Positions 34,885-46,647 of a stretch of 64,000 bases of DNA are shown in pieces. The position numbers were made by a program, and so were the translations under genes. Numbering within the stretch: position 1 is the stretch's first letter; every line of letters begins with the position of its first letter. The DNA comes from Leucaena leucocephala (Eukaryota > Streptophyta > Magnoliopsida > Fabales > Fabaceae), in NCBI GenBank assembly GCA_037074615.1, contig CM073535.1, positions 4,402,001-4,466,000 on the forward strand, in the 5' to 3' direction. The notes under the pieces were generated by a model. It had not been told where the DNA came from, did not search any database, and saw only the letters and a program-made list of their open reading frames with translations.

Positions 34885-36470
34885 GACTTAAAAGGACAGA
34901 GAGAAGAGTCAAATGATTCATTAAACCAAAATAATTGAGCCGCAATTTATGTGATAAGGAATACATGAAAGTTGTTGTCGGCAACCAGTTAACCACTTGG
35001 TCTCAGTAAACCAAGTCCACGATTGATCAATAATGTGAACTGATTATCTATCCATCAATCTATAAATTCATTAGCATATAGACATCACCCATTCATTATT
35101 TTTTTCCCTATAAATATTTTCAATATTATTTAATTGGAGTGATGAAATAAATTAGAGAGGTGATGTTAGATGGGAGAATTAAAACTGTATTTAAAAAACA
35201 TGAATCGGAGAGGGGACATGAAAAATTAATTCTCTTCGTACCACACATGCTTCCAAATTATGCTGTCATTGTTGCGTACACATGTGGTTTTTTCGTCTGC
35301 ACTATATATGCACATATTCAAACGAATGTATATATCCCCTTTTTGCAGGGAAAAGATGGGGAAAATTAGAGAAACATTTGTGTCCACAAGTTTTGGCAAG
35401 TTTGGTCGTTATCCCCTTCATTGATGGTTTTCTTATTGGAATTTTCTTGGCTATGAATCATCGTCTTATCTCAATCAACAATAAAGATCCCCTTACCTGC
35501 CTTCTCGGTTTTAAATTACATGCCAAATTTCATCTCATGTTTAGGTTAGGTTTATATGCACCTTCTTCACTCTCGCTACCTACTCTAGTGCTGATAGTTT
35601 TACGTCATATATCTCAATTCTTACTTTACTTAGATTCTCTTTTATTTTACTTATCTGATATTTAATATAAGAGTTAGTTAATTTATTTAGATAAATTAAT
35701 AAAAAATTAAATAAATTAATTAATTATAATTAATATAAGAGTTAGTTGATTATTTTTAATAAATTTATATCATTTTCTTTTAATTTATTTATAAAAATCA
35801 ACTAACTTTTATATTAATAATTAAAAAAAATATTATAATTATTTCTTCTCAATTTTTAGTTGAGGCACACGATAAGTGTATATATAAATATTATCATTCA
35901 ACTAAGTGGAAACGTGACATATATTTAAATCAAATCTACCACTTAAGTGCATCTCACAACTCTTTCTATTATGTACTTCTTGAATGAATTTGCCAGGCTA
36001 TTGTCAGCTGTAAGTCTAGTTGAAAATAAGAAACATGCAGAGAGAATATTAACGTAGGGATAGACAGAGGAAGAGGAATAAAGAATGAAATAGAACATAT
36101 TTTGTGAAAACGAACACACACACGCGCATATATTACGCAATATATTTAGTACAGTGACTTCATATGAATCATGTAGAGGCAAGAAAGACAGCCTCTGCGA
36201 TGCTGTGTACTCTTGTGTCAGATTTTAACGAGGAAGAAGGTGATAGAATAAGTTGATCATGTGGTGGGAAAAGAGGAGACGTGGCACAAAACTAAGCCGT
36301 ACAAGTAAAAAAGCGTTGTGCTTTAACCTGAACAACCCCACGCTTTTTCTGACAGAATAACTTTAATTTTATAACCCTAGTATTTAGTATTTACCACATC
36401 GTCATGGATAAGAGGAACCTTTTTCTCACCATCAATGTCGTTATTGTAGATCCCACAGCCACTATATATA

Positions 36471-36480
36471 TTGCTACAGT
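36471..36480 (+). promoter_or_regulatory. TATA-like box of the MYB gene
   Basis: ACTATATATA about 160 bases upstream of the ATG, in a less repetitive stretch containing an ACGTGGC motif near 36280. It fits transcription starting near 36505. Inference from sequence and spacing only. Confidence 0.45.
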
Positions 36481-36636
36481 GTACACAGAAGAAAGCAGCC
36501 CCATGCAAAGGCGTTTTAATTTCTATTCATTCATTCATGAATAGTTATAACACCACCTAGCTCCACAACTACCTCTCCGGCCAACTCCAACCAGTAATTT
36601 CGAATCTCTTCATTTTTATTTTTTGCCAAGAGAAAA

Positions 36637-39600
36637 ATGTCAGCAGTAGTTGAAGATACAATAATAAGATCCAAGAAACTATCATCAACGGGAAGAGCTC
36701 CTTGCTGTGACAAAGTGGGTCTCAAGAAAGGAAGATGGACGTCTGAGGAAGATAAGCTCTTAACCGACTATATTCAACAGCACGGCGAAGGCTCCTGGAG
36801 ATCCTTGCCCAGAAATGCAGGTAACTCATCACAATCTAGGGTTTCAGTTCAAAGAATCAAATTGGATAATGTCCCAGATTTATATATTGTTGATATATAT
36901 ATGTTTGAAGGGTTATTGAGGTGTGGGAAGAGTTGCAGACTGAGATGGATAAACTATTTGAGGGAAGATGTGAAGAGAGGCAACATTACTGCTCAGGAAG
37001 AGGCCATGATTGTGAAGCTTCATGGGGCGATCGGTAATAGGTGAGCTACAATGCTACTGTAGCTTTTGCCTTATAATTAAATAAATAATAATAATAAAGA
37101 ATGATCACATTTAAGGAGACAACAGTACCATGAGAATGTCTGAAAGTTTTCAAAGTAGTACATGCATGGGATTAAAACCTGATGAATGTCGTCTGAAAGT
37201 CTTCTCCGACAATACCCGCTCCAAAATTCCCCACACACGTACTTACGTACGTATTATCGCAATTGAAACAAATACAAAGGCTAATCACTTCGTGCTTTAA
37301 TTTTAACAAACTACTTTTTAAAATCGATCCAATGTAATGTACTCAATCCCCAGTTTTAAATTTCAAAGTTAGTAGATGGAGTTTATTTTAATATTAACTA
37401 TGAGACCTTAATTCATTTTATTTTTTTTATCATGAGCATAGTTTTTTAAGCAAATGATTAGAATCGATATTTTAGGAAATGATTAAAATTAATTCATACG
37501 ATTGGAGGTAGCATAATGCATAACTCAACTCATTAATCAGTTTCTTGCTGTCACAAGAATTGAAAAGGATGATGATTTTTTATTTTGAAGATGATGAAAA
37601 CATGTATACTTTGTTCCATTGTTAATTTTCTAAGCTTCATAACTGGTAATTGTTATCAAATTAATTTCTTGTCAATATAATTAAAGCTACAATAACAAAA
37701 AATGTCATCCAATTAAATTAAATTTACCTAAAAAGCCTATTTATTAACAATGCATGTGCATATATGATTAATCTCTAAATTCCATAATTATATATAGTGC
37801 TAGTCATCAGCTGATCCTTTCGTTTTTTTTAAGGAAAAAAAAACAGTAATGCCCTAATCATTACTATTGAAAATTGAAGGTGAGCTAGCCTTGAGTTCAG
37901 CCAATTTGCCCTTGTTGGCATAGCTTGAGTTACTTGTTTTTTTTTAGTACATAGAGTATCTGCAGCTAAAAGTTAAAAACTAATCTCTAAAATATAGAGA
38001 TTAATGGGGTAGTTTTTGTCTCTCCCAACAATAAATTTTCTATATATATATATATATGACCTAATTTAAATCTAAGACATCATATTTAAAAGACTCAAAT
38101 CAATTATCTATAAACTTTGTTGTGATTTGTTAGTATAGCTTAAGTTAGTTTAGCAAGCATGGGATATACATTTTCTTACTCAATATAAATAAAAATCATT
38201 TATTTGATATAGGTAGAATTCCACATATATAAATATCTATTTAAAAATATTATTAGTCATAGTATCAGAAATTGGATAATTGTTCCTATTTATTAATACA
38301 TGTATATGGGCACATACATCTCTTTCATTTTATGATTAATTTTCTTAACTCAATTGGAAAATATAGGTGAAATGAATCGAATACAAAAATATATACTCTC
38401 TCTGATCTTAAATATAAAAGTTAGATAATGAGTAAATTATAGTTTTAAATATAATACCCCAATATAATTTATCTCTCAAAATTATATATAATTTTTTTTT
38501 AAAGTATTCCTTTATAATTAAGCATACATAATTAATAAAAGTATTTAAAAAATTAATATAGAATTATTACAATAATTAATTTAATTAATTTTTTTAATAT
38601 ACTTAAATTAATTTAGTATATTGTATATTAAGAATAATCTTCACCCGTTGGTCGTGCAAAGTCCTACCTTATTTAATTTATCATTAAAGCAATCCCTCGT
38701 AAAAGAAAAATTTAAGTGCTTGTTAAGATTTATAATTGATAAATACATTGGTAGAAATTGAGATAAAATTCTTCTCACATATTACTTATTTCATAAATAG
38801 TAAATCATAATTAAAAAGTTAAATTTAAACTTCAAAACGCTGATTTAAACATGCACTAAGTGCAATTTATAAGAAAACATAAGTTTTAGCTTCTAAAATA
38901 GAGTTGTGAATCAAGGTTTTTATAGATTGTTTTCATTAAGGAATCAATCCCTCAAATTATGATTAGTTTTAGGCAAAGTATGTATTGATTTCTTAGACAA
39001 AAAATTACATAGACTGAACTCAAATTAATCACAATTTTAAAGATAGAAAACTATATTTTTCATAATTTAAAATGGTCTACATTAAACGTAAATAATTTAA
39101 CTTTTAGCGCTAAAATATCAAAATTTTAAATCTTATCACTACTCTTTGACTTAATCAGTGTTATTTCTATTTTTATGTGTAACATTTTTTTTTATTCTTT
39201 TGATATTTTTCATATTATGGACATCCAAAGAAATTTAATTTTAATTTTAATTTATTATTATATACCAAAATATTAAAAATGATTATGAATTTTAAAAGTT
39301 TTTTATTCTGTTATCTCTCTAAGTCCAAATTAAAGACATAATTATTCTTTAATTTTGGCCGAAGAAACTACTTCGCCATTCTTATTTTACCCTAATTATA
39401 ATTCATGAGGAATTGATTTTTGTCTTCTTCTCATGAATTGTGGCCTGTTTAATTTCTGCAGGTGGTCTGTAATAGCGAGGCATCTACCGGGAAGAACAGA
39501 TAATGAGATAAAGAATTATTGGAACTCTCATTTGAGAAGAAAAATTTACTGTTTCATGAACTCAAACTCGGACGACATTCTCCCACCTATCGACATTGTG

Positions 39601-40320
39601 GCTCTGAACGCAGCTGTTTCATCCAAACGAGGAAGAGGTGGTCGAGGAAGACCAACTCAAGCACCCATGCAAGAAGAGGACAAGAACAATATCACTTCAA
39701 ACCAATACTCGCACTCAGATATGAATGCTCATGATCTGTTCGACAAAATGCATCAGAGAAAAGCTAACCCAGATGAAGCTGAGGCAATTTCAATGATGGA
39801 TTCTAGATCTTGGAGCCAGAATCACCAGGAAGAGACCTCTAGTGGCATTGGTTTTGATGCATATTGTGAGATGAGTAATGATGATACAAATGGCAAAGCA
39901 GCATTTTGCCCCAGCTTGGTTGGAGAAGGTGAGGCCTTGGGGCAATTTCAATGGCTAGATGATGAAGCAATGGAACTTAATTACATGTTTGAAAGTGGCA
40001 TGCTTATGAACTCAACCGGTAGTGGAAATAACAGTATTATGGGAAGAGAATATGGGTATGGAGTGGGTGGCGGTGGTAATAAGGAGATGGATATTCCAAC
40101 ACGCGAGGATAGTAAAAGTGGTGTTTGGAGCTCTGTATCAAATTACACAGAGAGTTCATCATCAGGGAATTCTGTTTATGACTATCAGTGGGTTGATTGG
40201 GATATTTCAGCTAGTGCCCAGTCCCATAATCAATGGAACCTGCAGTACTCTGAAGAAAGCCTGATGATGGCTTGTTCGTGGGATGCCACTGCAAATGGTG
40301 AAGTAAATAACTTCCACTGA
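36637..40320 (+). CDS. R2R3-MYB transcription factor, possibly subgroup 7/P1-like
   Basis: Three exons: 36637-36820, 36911-37040 and 39462-40320, giving 390 residues. R2 starts at LKKGRWTSEEDKLLTDYI and runs through GEGSWRSLPRNAG/LLRCGKSCRLRWINYLR. R3 runs from VKRGNITAQEEAMIVKLH through IGNRWSVIARHLPGRTDNEI to KNYWNSHLRRKIYCF. All R2 and R3 tryptophans are present, with the usual replacement at the first position of R3. The R3 lacks the bHLH-binding signature, as in flavonol/phlobaphene-type MYBs. GRAPCCDKVGLKKGRW resembles subgroup 7, but the SKRGRGGRGRPTQAPM stretch is only loosely like that subgroup's GRT.RS.MK motif. The acidic, Ser-rich C-terminal part is probably for activation. The protein has 18 residues before the usual MGRAPCC start. 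Intron 2 is 2.4 kb. Confidence 0.9.
38396..38640. repeat. Stowaway-like MITE relic inside MYB intron 2
   Basis: The left end CTCTCTCTGATCTTAAATAT after a TA dinucleotide (38394-38395) matches Stowaway-type ends. The AT-rich interior matches other copies, and the right end is diverged. It helps explain the long intron. Confidence 0.45.
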
Positions 40321-41304
40321 GTTGCATATACATGAGAGGGAATTTAAGTTTTTTAAGTATATATATTCTATATATAGCATTCTAGCTAGTTTTCTTTTTC
40401 TTCCTGGTTCATGAGATCTGGTAGCTGCAGTTTCTCAGTTGATCCATCAGAGAGAAAGAAAATCCTTAGAGCATATATTATAAGGGAGAAGCATATATAT
40501 TTCAATGTGTTTACCAGGTACTAGTAGTTATTTCCTTAATCTGATAATAAAGTTGCTAGGATTTCACAATGTTATTTCGAAAAAGGAGTAGATAAAGTGT
40601 AATTTCTTTTAGGCCTTATGGTCCCAAAGATGGTTCACAGCATTAACCTTTAATTTCTTTATCTATATTTAAAATTCTTCACATTTTCGTTTAATGAATT
40701 AATTCATTATATCATGCGTGGCTGTATACAAAAGCTACCTCAAACTTCCCATGCCTTATATGGGACCTCTCATTTAATGTCCTATTGAATTAACGATGCA
40801 AAAGGAAATCTTAAGGGGCAAGATTGAGTCTTTCAAAATGGAATGTTGGAATCACTCACCCACGTAATATTTAGGTATTTAGGTTGAAAATGGACATTTT
40901 TAGGTTGGTAATGCAGATTAGAACATCAAGAGGTGTGTGGAAAAAATCCGAGGTGGGATAATTATCTACTTAAGAAGAAGGTGGTCCTACTTCATTGAAG
41001 ATGAATTCAAAAGGAAGAATGACTGGTAAGCCGTGTATTTAAGGATTTCTGGAAAGTTGTTGACAATATTTAATATTTTGTTGCCATATTTTGTCATCAA
41101 TATATTATGCTGTCTTGACTCTTCATTATTATATGTAAGATCCTTTTTACAATTCAAATAATTCAGTTAAGATGGTTATTTGTAGTTAATATAGAGAATT
41201 TATGACACTTTTTCAAAAATACTTTTGTCATTTAATGACCAGGACTTAATATGCATAAATAAAAATGCCCCATTATTGAAAACAAACAATTCATCTAGAG
41301 GATA

Positions 41305-41569
41305 CGAGAGAATTAGATCTTATATTTGTCAATTTAATTAATTTAATTAAATTAATAAAATTAATTAAATTAATTAACATGATATGAATTTTTTAAAATA
41401 TCTTAATTATATTGTTTAGTTCTCTGCCTTCTTTTTTAATTGATTAGTGTTGAAGAAGTATTAATAGCGATAATTTAGAAGAAAAAAAATAATAACTATG
41501 AGAAATATGTTTTATATTGAGGATTAAGATTAACTTTTAAATTAAGTCATACATTAAGGATCGAAGGAG
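41305..41569. mobile_element. Stowaway-like MITE
   Basis: TA flanks both sides (41303-41304 and 41570-41571). The right end, read on the other strand, is CTCCTTCGATCCTTAATGTA, a classical dicot Stowaway end. The left end GATCTTATATTTGTC is partly complementary to it. Confidence 0.55.
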
Positions 41570-42340
41570 TATTTAGGATCAAGCCACATGTTCGGTTTGA
41601 AAAAAGGAAAAATGACAATTAAGGGCCTCCTAAGAAGATTAATACCATATTAGGATTTTTTAGAAGATTTGCATTGCTGAAATATACTAAATTAGTCGTC
41701 GTTCTTCCATGAAAAAAAATTGAATATGCATGCATGCCAGATGAGCAACTTTCAAATTTATATATCAATATATTTATGAACTTGAATCAGGTCATACAGT
41801 TATTTTATTGTTAAGCATAATTTTTGTATAATAAATACGAGAATGAGTGACCACGGGGTGCTAATATTTTTTTTTGCTAAGTATAGATATATTTCTATTG
41901 AAGGAAATCATATTTAGAGTATTATTTGACATCAAAGTGATTACTTTTATTAATAGGATTTAAATATTAGTTTAAAATATTGTGAAGGATTAGTTATTTT
42001 AGAGGGGTGGTTGCTTTATAAGAAGCATAAGGCACTATCTAAGTTTCTATCTCTTTCTTTCATCAAAAGATCTACATTTCTTTCTTTTCCTTTTTTGTCT
42101 TCTTTTGCGGTGAAAGAGATACACATTTTTGTAGCACCTGCTTCTTGCTTCTTTTATTGATATTATTCTAGCCTCTGTAACCAGTATGATTCAAAACTAA
42201 AAATGGTGATTATTTGCAAGAAAATTTAGGGAATGTTGTACACCTAGTTTGTAAGTCAAGTGAAAGAACTATTAAATCTTAAAGGTTGTTGAATTTAACA
42301 ATCGGATTATTGATAAAGTTCGGTTAAAATTTATAAAACT

Positions 42341-43040
42341 CGTATAACCTCCCTAATGTTTTGAAGTTTAAATTTAATCTTCTTAATATTTTAATTTGTG
42401 ATATTAAGACCTTTGTCATTAACTTTGCCGTTATGTTATTGACAAAAATTGCCACATCAGATTATTGAGGATAATGCAGAATTCTACATTATATCTGTAT
42501 AACCTAATAATTTTATGATAATTATATATGTTTTACATAAGGCTTCAAATCTCATTTTATAGATAAACAAAACCCTTGTCTCTCTCTGCATCTCCTTGCC
42601 GCAGCTATCCTAAGTTCCTGACTTTTAATTCTAGAAAAGCTATTGACCTCCATGCCACCATCAATCACCTATAAGTACAATCAACTCTCGAGATTATTTC
42701 CCCACCAGTTAAGGCTAACATCTTTAGATGCCAGAGCACCATTGACATCCATCCATTTGAGAGAGAGTTTGGTTTTTTTTGTACTACATGCCACAGGCAT
42801 AAAGGGCAACTACTTAGAACTTTTAAAAAAGGAGTAAAGATAGAGAAGAAATAGATGAATGGGGGCTTAAATATGGAAGAGAGGAGGGATAAAGAGAACA
42901 TGGGGATGGCAACGCATAAACATAACAACAAAGTTAATGACAAGGGCCTTAATGTCACAAACTAAAATATTAAGGAGGTTAAATTTAAACTTTGAAACAT
43001 AATAGAAATTATATACAACCGACAGAAATTCAAATTCAAG
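42341..43040. mobile_element. MULE-like element with inverted repeats of about 85 bp
   Basis: 42341-42430 (CGTATAACCTCCCTAATGTT, then AAATTTAATCTTCTTAATAT, then CTTTGTCATTAACTTTG) is matched by the reverse complement of 42928-43020. The two arms enclose about 500 bp without a transposase. It is the same general family as 33556-34010. Outer limits are approximate. Confidence 0.5.
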
Positions 43041-43356
43041 AGAGTTATACGTATTTTAGGAATAAAGTTATATGCAACAATTACTAATCAGCATTGATTT
43101 AAGAGGCTCTCAAGTAAAGTTTATATTATTGTAAATTAAATTCAAGAATGAATATATCATATATAAACCGAGTTTACCAAAGGAAACCGCTGCTTGATTG
43201 ACAACGACAAAAATCTTAATCACACACCCCAGAAAGTAAGGGAACTAGGGATTCAAAATCTAAGCCGTCTTCCACAAGTCATCAAGCATTGAATCCCCAG
43301 CACCTCCCAAACCAGAAATCTCCTTTGGCCCACCATTGTAACAAAGCATTTAGATA

Positions 43357-46300
43357 TTAATATTGAAAGATTTCAGCAACAAAATTATTGACCAAAGAAT
43401 CAAGTATTTGATCCTCAATCTCTGCTCCTAGTTCAAAAGCATCAACATCAAAATCTAGCCATCTTCCATATTGGCTGCTCATGTCCTTATCTACAAGTTC
43501 ATCGACCATTGAATCCCCCATGGCTCCCCAAGCAGAAATCTCCTTGTACACTTCCCCTGCCAACCGCTCGTTCCTTCTCACCATCATAACCCCTTTGGCC
43601 CACATTTTGTAACCCCCAAATGCATAACGCCTACATCTTATGCCCATGCATTCACTCACACAATCAAATATAACTTTCCTGTTTATTGTAGATTCACCAC
43701 CAACATTCTCATACCCTTCTTTCATACTTTCCAACTGGTTGAATAGATGGGGGTTCACAATCTCTCGTGCTTGACCAAGGGCAAAGTCCATAAACATCAG
43801 TTCCACATTACATAATATTTCTTTCACATAGTCCTGTTCCCATTTACTTGATCTTCCAAACTTCATGATAGAAAATGTATCTGTATGCTTCTTTACAATG
43901 GTTCCACTTGATGTTGAAGAAGCTGAATCTGATAGCTCAGTATCAGCTTCTGCATGGTAAGACTTCCTTGCAGTGTTCAGGCCAAAACCTTCCTGAGCTT
44001 GCACAAGTGAGCACAACTTGCTTTCTGAAATTGGATAGCAAACATTAGGCACCTAAATTCATGTCATATCTAAATTCAATAAAGATGATTAACAGTCCAA
44101 TCCTTATAAAGATGCTGCTTTTACCTCCCGTGCTATTAGTAGCATTTGTGTTGACTAGAGATTCACAACTTTCAGTTGAGAAAGAATGTTCAAGAACAGA
44201 GATTGGACTTGGGTGTCGACAGTTGAATAGCTGTGACTCTATATGATTGAACCTAAACTCCTTCAGCCCATCAACAACCTATAATATTTTCACGTTAGTT
44301 ATGATGAAATGGCCATGCATATGGAAGATTTAATGTTCCTTTGTTTTCTCTTTTAACCCTATCAGTCGTCATTCACATAACAGAATAAATAAACTAGCAT
44401 TCGAAACAATTCTAAATAGGAATGATAATTTTTCACATACCAATGACTTATGTTTTGATGCTACTTCAGGAAGACTAGTGGGGGAGATCTCAGAATAGTG
44501 CCTTGTACATAATGTATCTGTAGATGGCACGTCTTGGTCCTTTTGTTGCAATCTCGGGAGGAGATTAACTAAACTAGGAGAAGATGTCGGATCCATTGAA
44601 TTTGATGCAATACTAGAAGATGTCATGGTTTTAGACGAGCTATTACACGAAGTCTCGACTCCATACATAAATTCCTTCAGTTTCTGTTCTAAAAGAACAC
44701 TCAAGGCATCACCAGCTATTACATTGTATCCTAATGGAGTTGTTGCACTGTCTGACTCAATCAACACTTGCTTAATGTGGTGATCCAAGGAACAACCATT
44801 ACCCTTCTGACCAACTTGCCCAGATGTATCAAAACCATTGTTATTTCTTGCCAATGGTGTGGTAAACGTAAAGGAAACTACATCCATGTCTTTCCTTTTG
44901 GCTTCTCCTGCCCAAATAAAGCTGTCCTTACCTTCTAGATTAGATTCAGTAGGATTCTTTGTTTTGTCAATGAACAAATTATCAACAGCCCGATCATTCC
45001 AGTCCTTGTCAGTGGACCTTTTCTTTCTAGGGAAATTGTTTGTGCTGGTATATAAAACTTCATTTTCACAATCTGATGCACCCAAGCTTGACTTCCTGGT
45101 ACCAGTTTTGGATTTCCCAGTAGATCTACTACTAGAACTTCTATGACGCCCATAGGAGGAGTCCCCTACTTTCCTATCATTGTAAACCAATGGCTTTGAT
45201 GGTAACTTGCCCTTATCAACTGAACAATTCTGTTTTTGATTGTTTTTCCGGAGAACACCATTAGAACGCTGCACAGAAGATTTTTTCTGCAAATTCTTTT
45301 GAACATTATTCTTTGATGGTGGGTTGGGTTTAAGCTCACGATGTTCGCTTTGGCCTGCCAAACCTCTACTGCCATTCAAACTCAAGCCTTCCCTCCTTTG
45401 AACATTCACTTTTGCTTGGATTGCAAGCGAAATAGACTTTCCTTTATTCTGTAAAGAAAGATCTTCTCCTGCATCAGTAGATCCATTGGATGAATCCACA
45501 GATCCATTCCAACTTTTGTTTAAAAACTGTCCCTTGAGATACTTAACAGCATTTGACTCAAACATTTTTTGAGAAGGTTCAGAAAGCCTAATTGTTCTTT
45601 GAGAAGCCTCTCTTTTTTCTTTCAAATCTCTGGCTCTAGATGTTACTGTAGATGACCCAGAAAGAGGTCCTCTTTGTGAAGCCTCTGCTTTTTCTTTAAG
45701 ACCTCGAACCTTCAATGTTACAGAAGATGAAGCTATAGATGGAGTTTTAGACTTTGCAGGAGCCTGGGGCCCAGGTTCAATAATCCTTACTGCAGCTTCC
45801 ATTATATAAGCAGGATTGTTGCTTGGAACAAAGCCAGGACCCTTGATAGGAGACAAAAGCTTATGGTGTGTGACAGGAATTGACTTAGCTGACTTAGGTG
45901 GCAATACTTCGGTTTGGAACTTCTCAATTGGCCTGTTAAGGATCTTTTGGGGCTTTGGCTCCGTGAGGTTCCTAGAAGAGCCCTCAGCTTTTTCAAGCAA
46001 ATTTCCAGAATAAATGTCCTGATCATGCTGATAGTTCAGGTTTCTCCTGCAATATTGAGCATCTTGAAGAGATCGGGTATCAAAATATGGAGAAGAATGG
46101 GGCTCAGGAAAACCAGAAGGGGGTAGAGAATCTAATCCCATAAGCCGAGCAACTACGCCTGGGGCTCTTGTTCCGCATGCTTCATCATCTGTAAATGATG
46201 AAGCATAACTATGATCACTTCCTCTAACATTTGCCCCCGCTCCAATTTCATCTTCATTCACCTGAAATATTTGAAGAAGTCACTAATTGAATTTCACAAC

Positions 46301-46647
46301 TGGAAACATTAATTTTGAGGGCAAGTGATCGTGATATTACCGCAACATAGGGCCGTGTCATTGCTAAGTTTCCATCAACTTTTTTTCCCTGCTTCAACGA
46401 TTCTTCGAATGATGAAGAAAAAAAGAAATAAAAAATAACTAACACCATAAAACCTTCACAGAAGGGATGCACAAGGCAATATGCATAAACATACTATCAT
46501 TTATTCAAAACAGACAGCACATATACCTGGTACATCTGACTTTGAAGCAAATAATTTCTTCCGAGATTTTGAGGTCCAGTCAAACAACTGGAAAAAACCA
46601 CCAACGTGTCCTCCTCCACTTTTTGTTCCTTCTTTCTGAACTCCCAT
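43357..46647 (-). CDS. TRM/LONGIFOLIA-like protein with C-terminal DUF4378
   Basis: Five coding exons on the minus strand: 46647-46527, 46402-46341, 46261-44441, 44278-44125 and 44024-43357, giving 941 residues. TRM proteins recruit TON1 and PP2A to cortical microtubules and shape cell growth. The N-terminus MGVQKEGTKSGGG..GGFFQLFDWTSKSRKKL is typical of the family. It is followed by TRAPGVVARLMGLDSLP (the DUF3741-type motif), NPAYIMEAAVRIIEPGP, a long basic Ser-rich central region, RHPSPISVLEHSFSTESCES, and the DUF4378 domain (WEQDYVKEILCNVELMFMDF through GRWLDFDVDAFELGAEIEDQ). All four splices keep frame. A leader intron (about 46746-47620; donor GTAAGT, acceptor TTTTAG) is inferred, placing the transcription start near 47.8 kb. 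The exact TRM clade is not assigned. Confidence 0.9.

Larger units (their letters stand above)
28208..36636. other. 8.4-kb gene-poor interval
   Basis: 28208 to about 28400 is AMSH3 3' UTR. 29061-29245 is a dispersed repeat. 29400-30120 is non-repetitive, moderate-GC DNA with no gene found. 30559-31337 is a hAT-like element. About 31704-31975 and 34080-34306 are Stowaway-like relics. 33250-33390 has degenerate repeats of a TTTTGTATGCACAAG motif. 33556-34010 is a MULE-like inverted-repeat element. 34711-34729 is a C-run and 34856-34884 an ATGC/ATAC microsatellite. 36200-36636 is MYB promoter and leader. No coding gene longer than about 60 codons looks real here. Confidence 0.6.
40321..43356. 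other. Intergenic region between MYB and the TRM-like gene
   Basis: 40321 to about 40560 is MYB 3' UTR. 41305-41569 is a Stowaway-like element. About 42341-43040 is a MULE-like pair of inverted repeats around a small unassigned core. 43041-43356 includes the 3' flank of the minus-strand TRM-like gene; sequence at 43240-43340 resembles a decayed partial copy of its last exon's ATCAAGCATTGAATCCCC block (compare 43499-43520). No other gene is seen. Confidence 0.55.

Noticed and set aside
42643..42958. Opposed frames inside the MULE-like element
   Set aside because: Short, overlapping on both strands and unsupported by any recognised protein; kept only as possible captured DNA in the findings.
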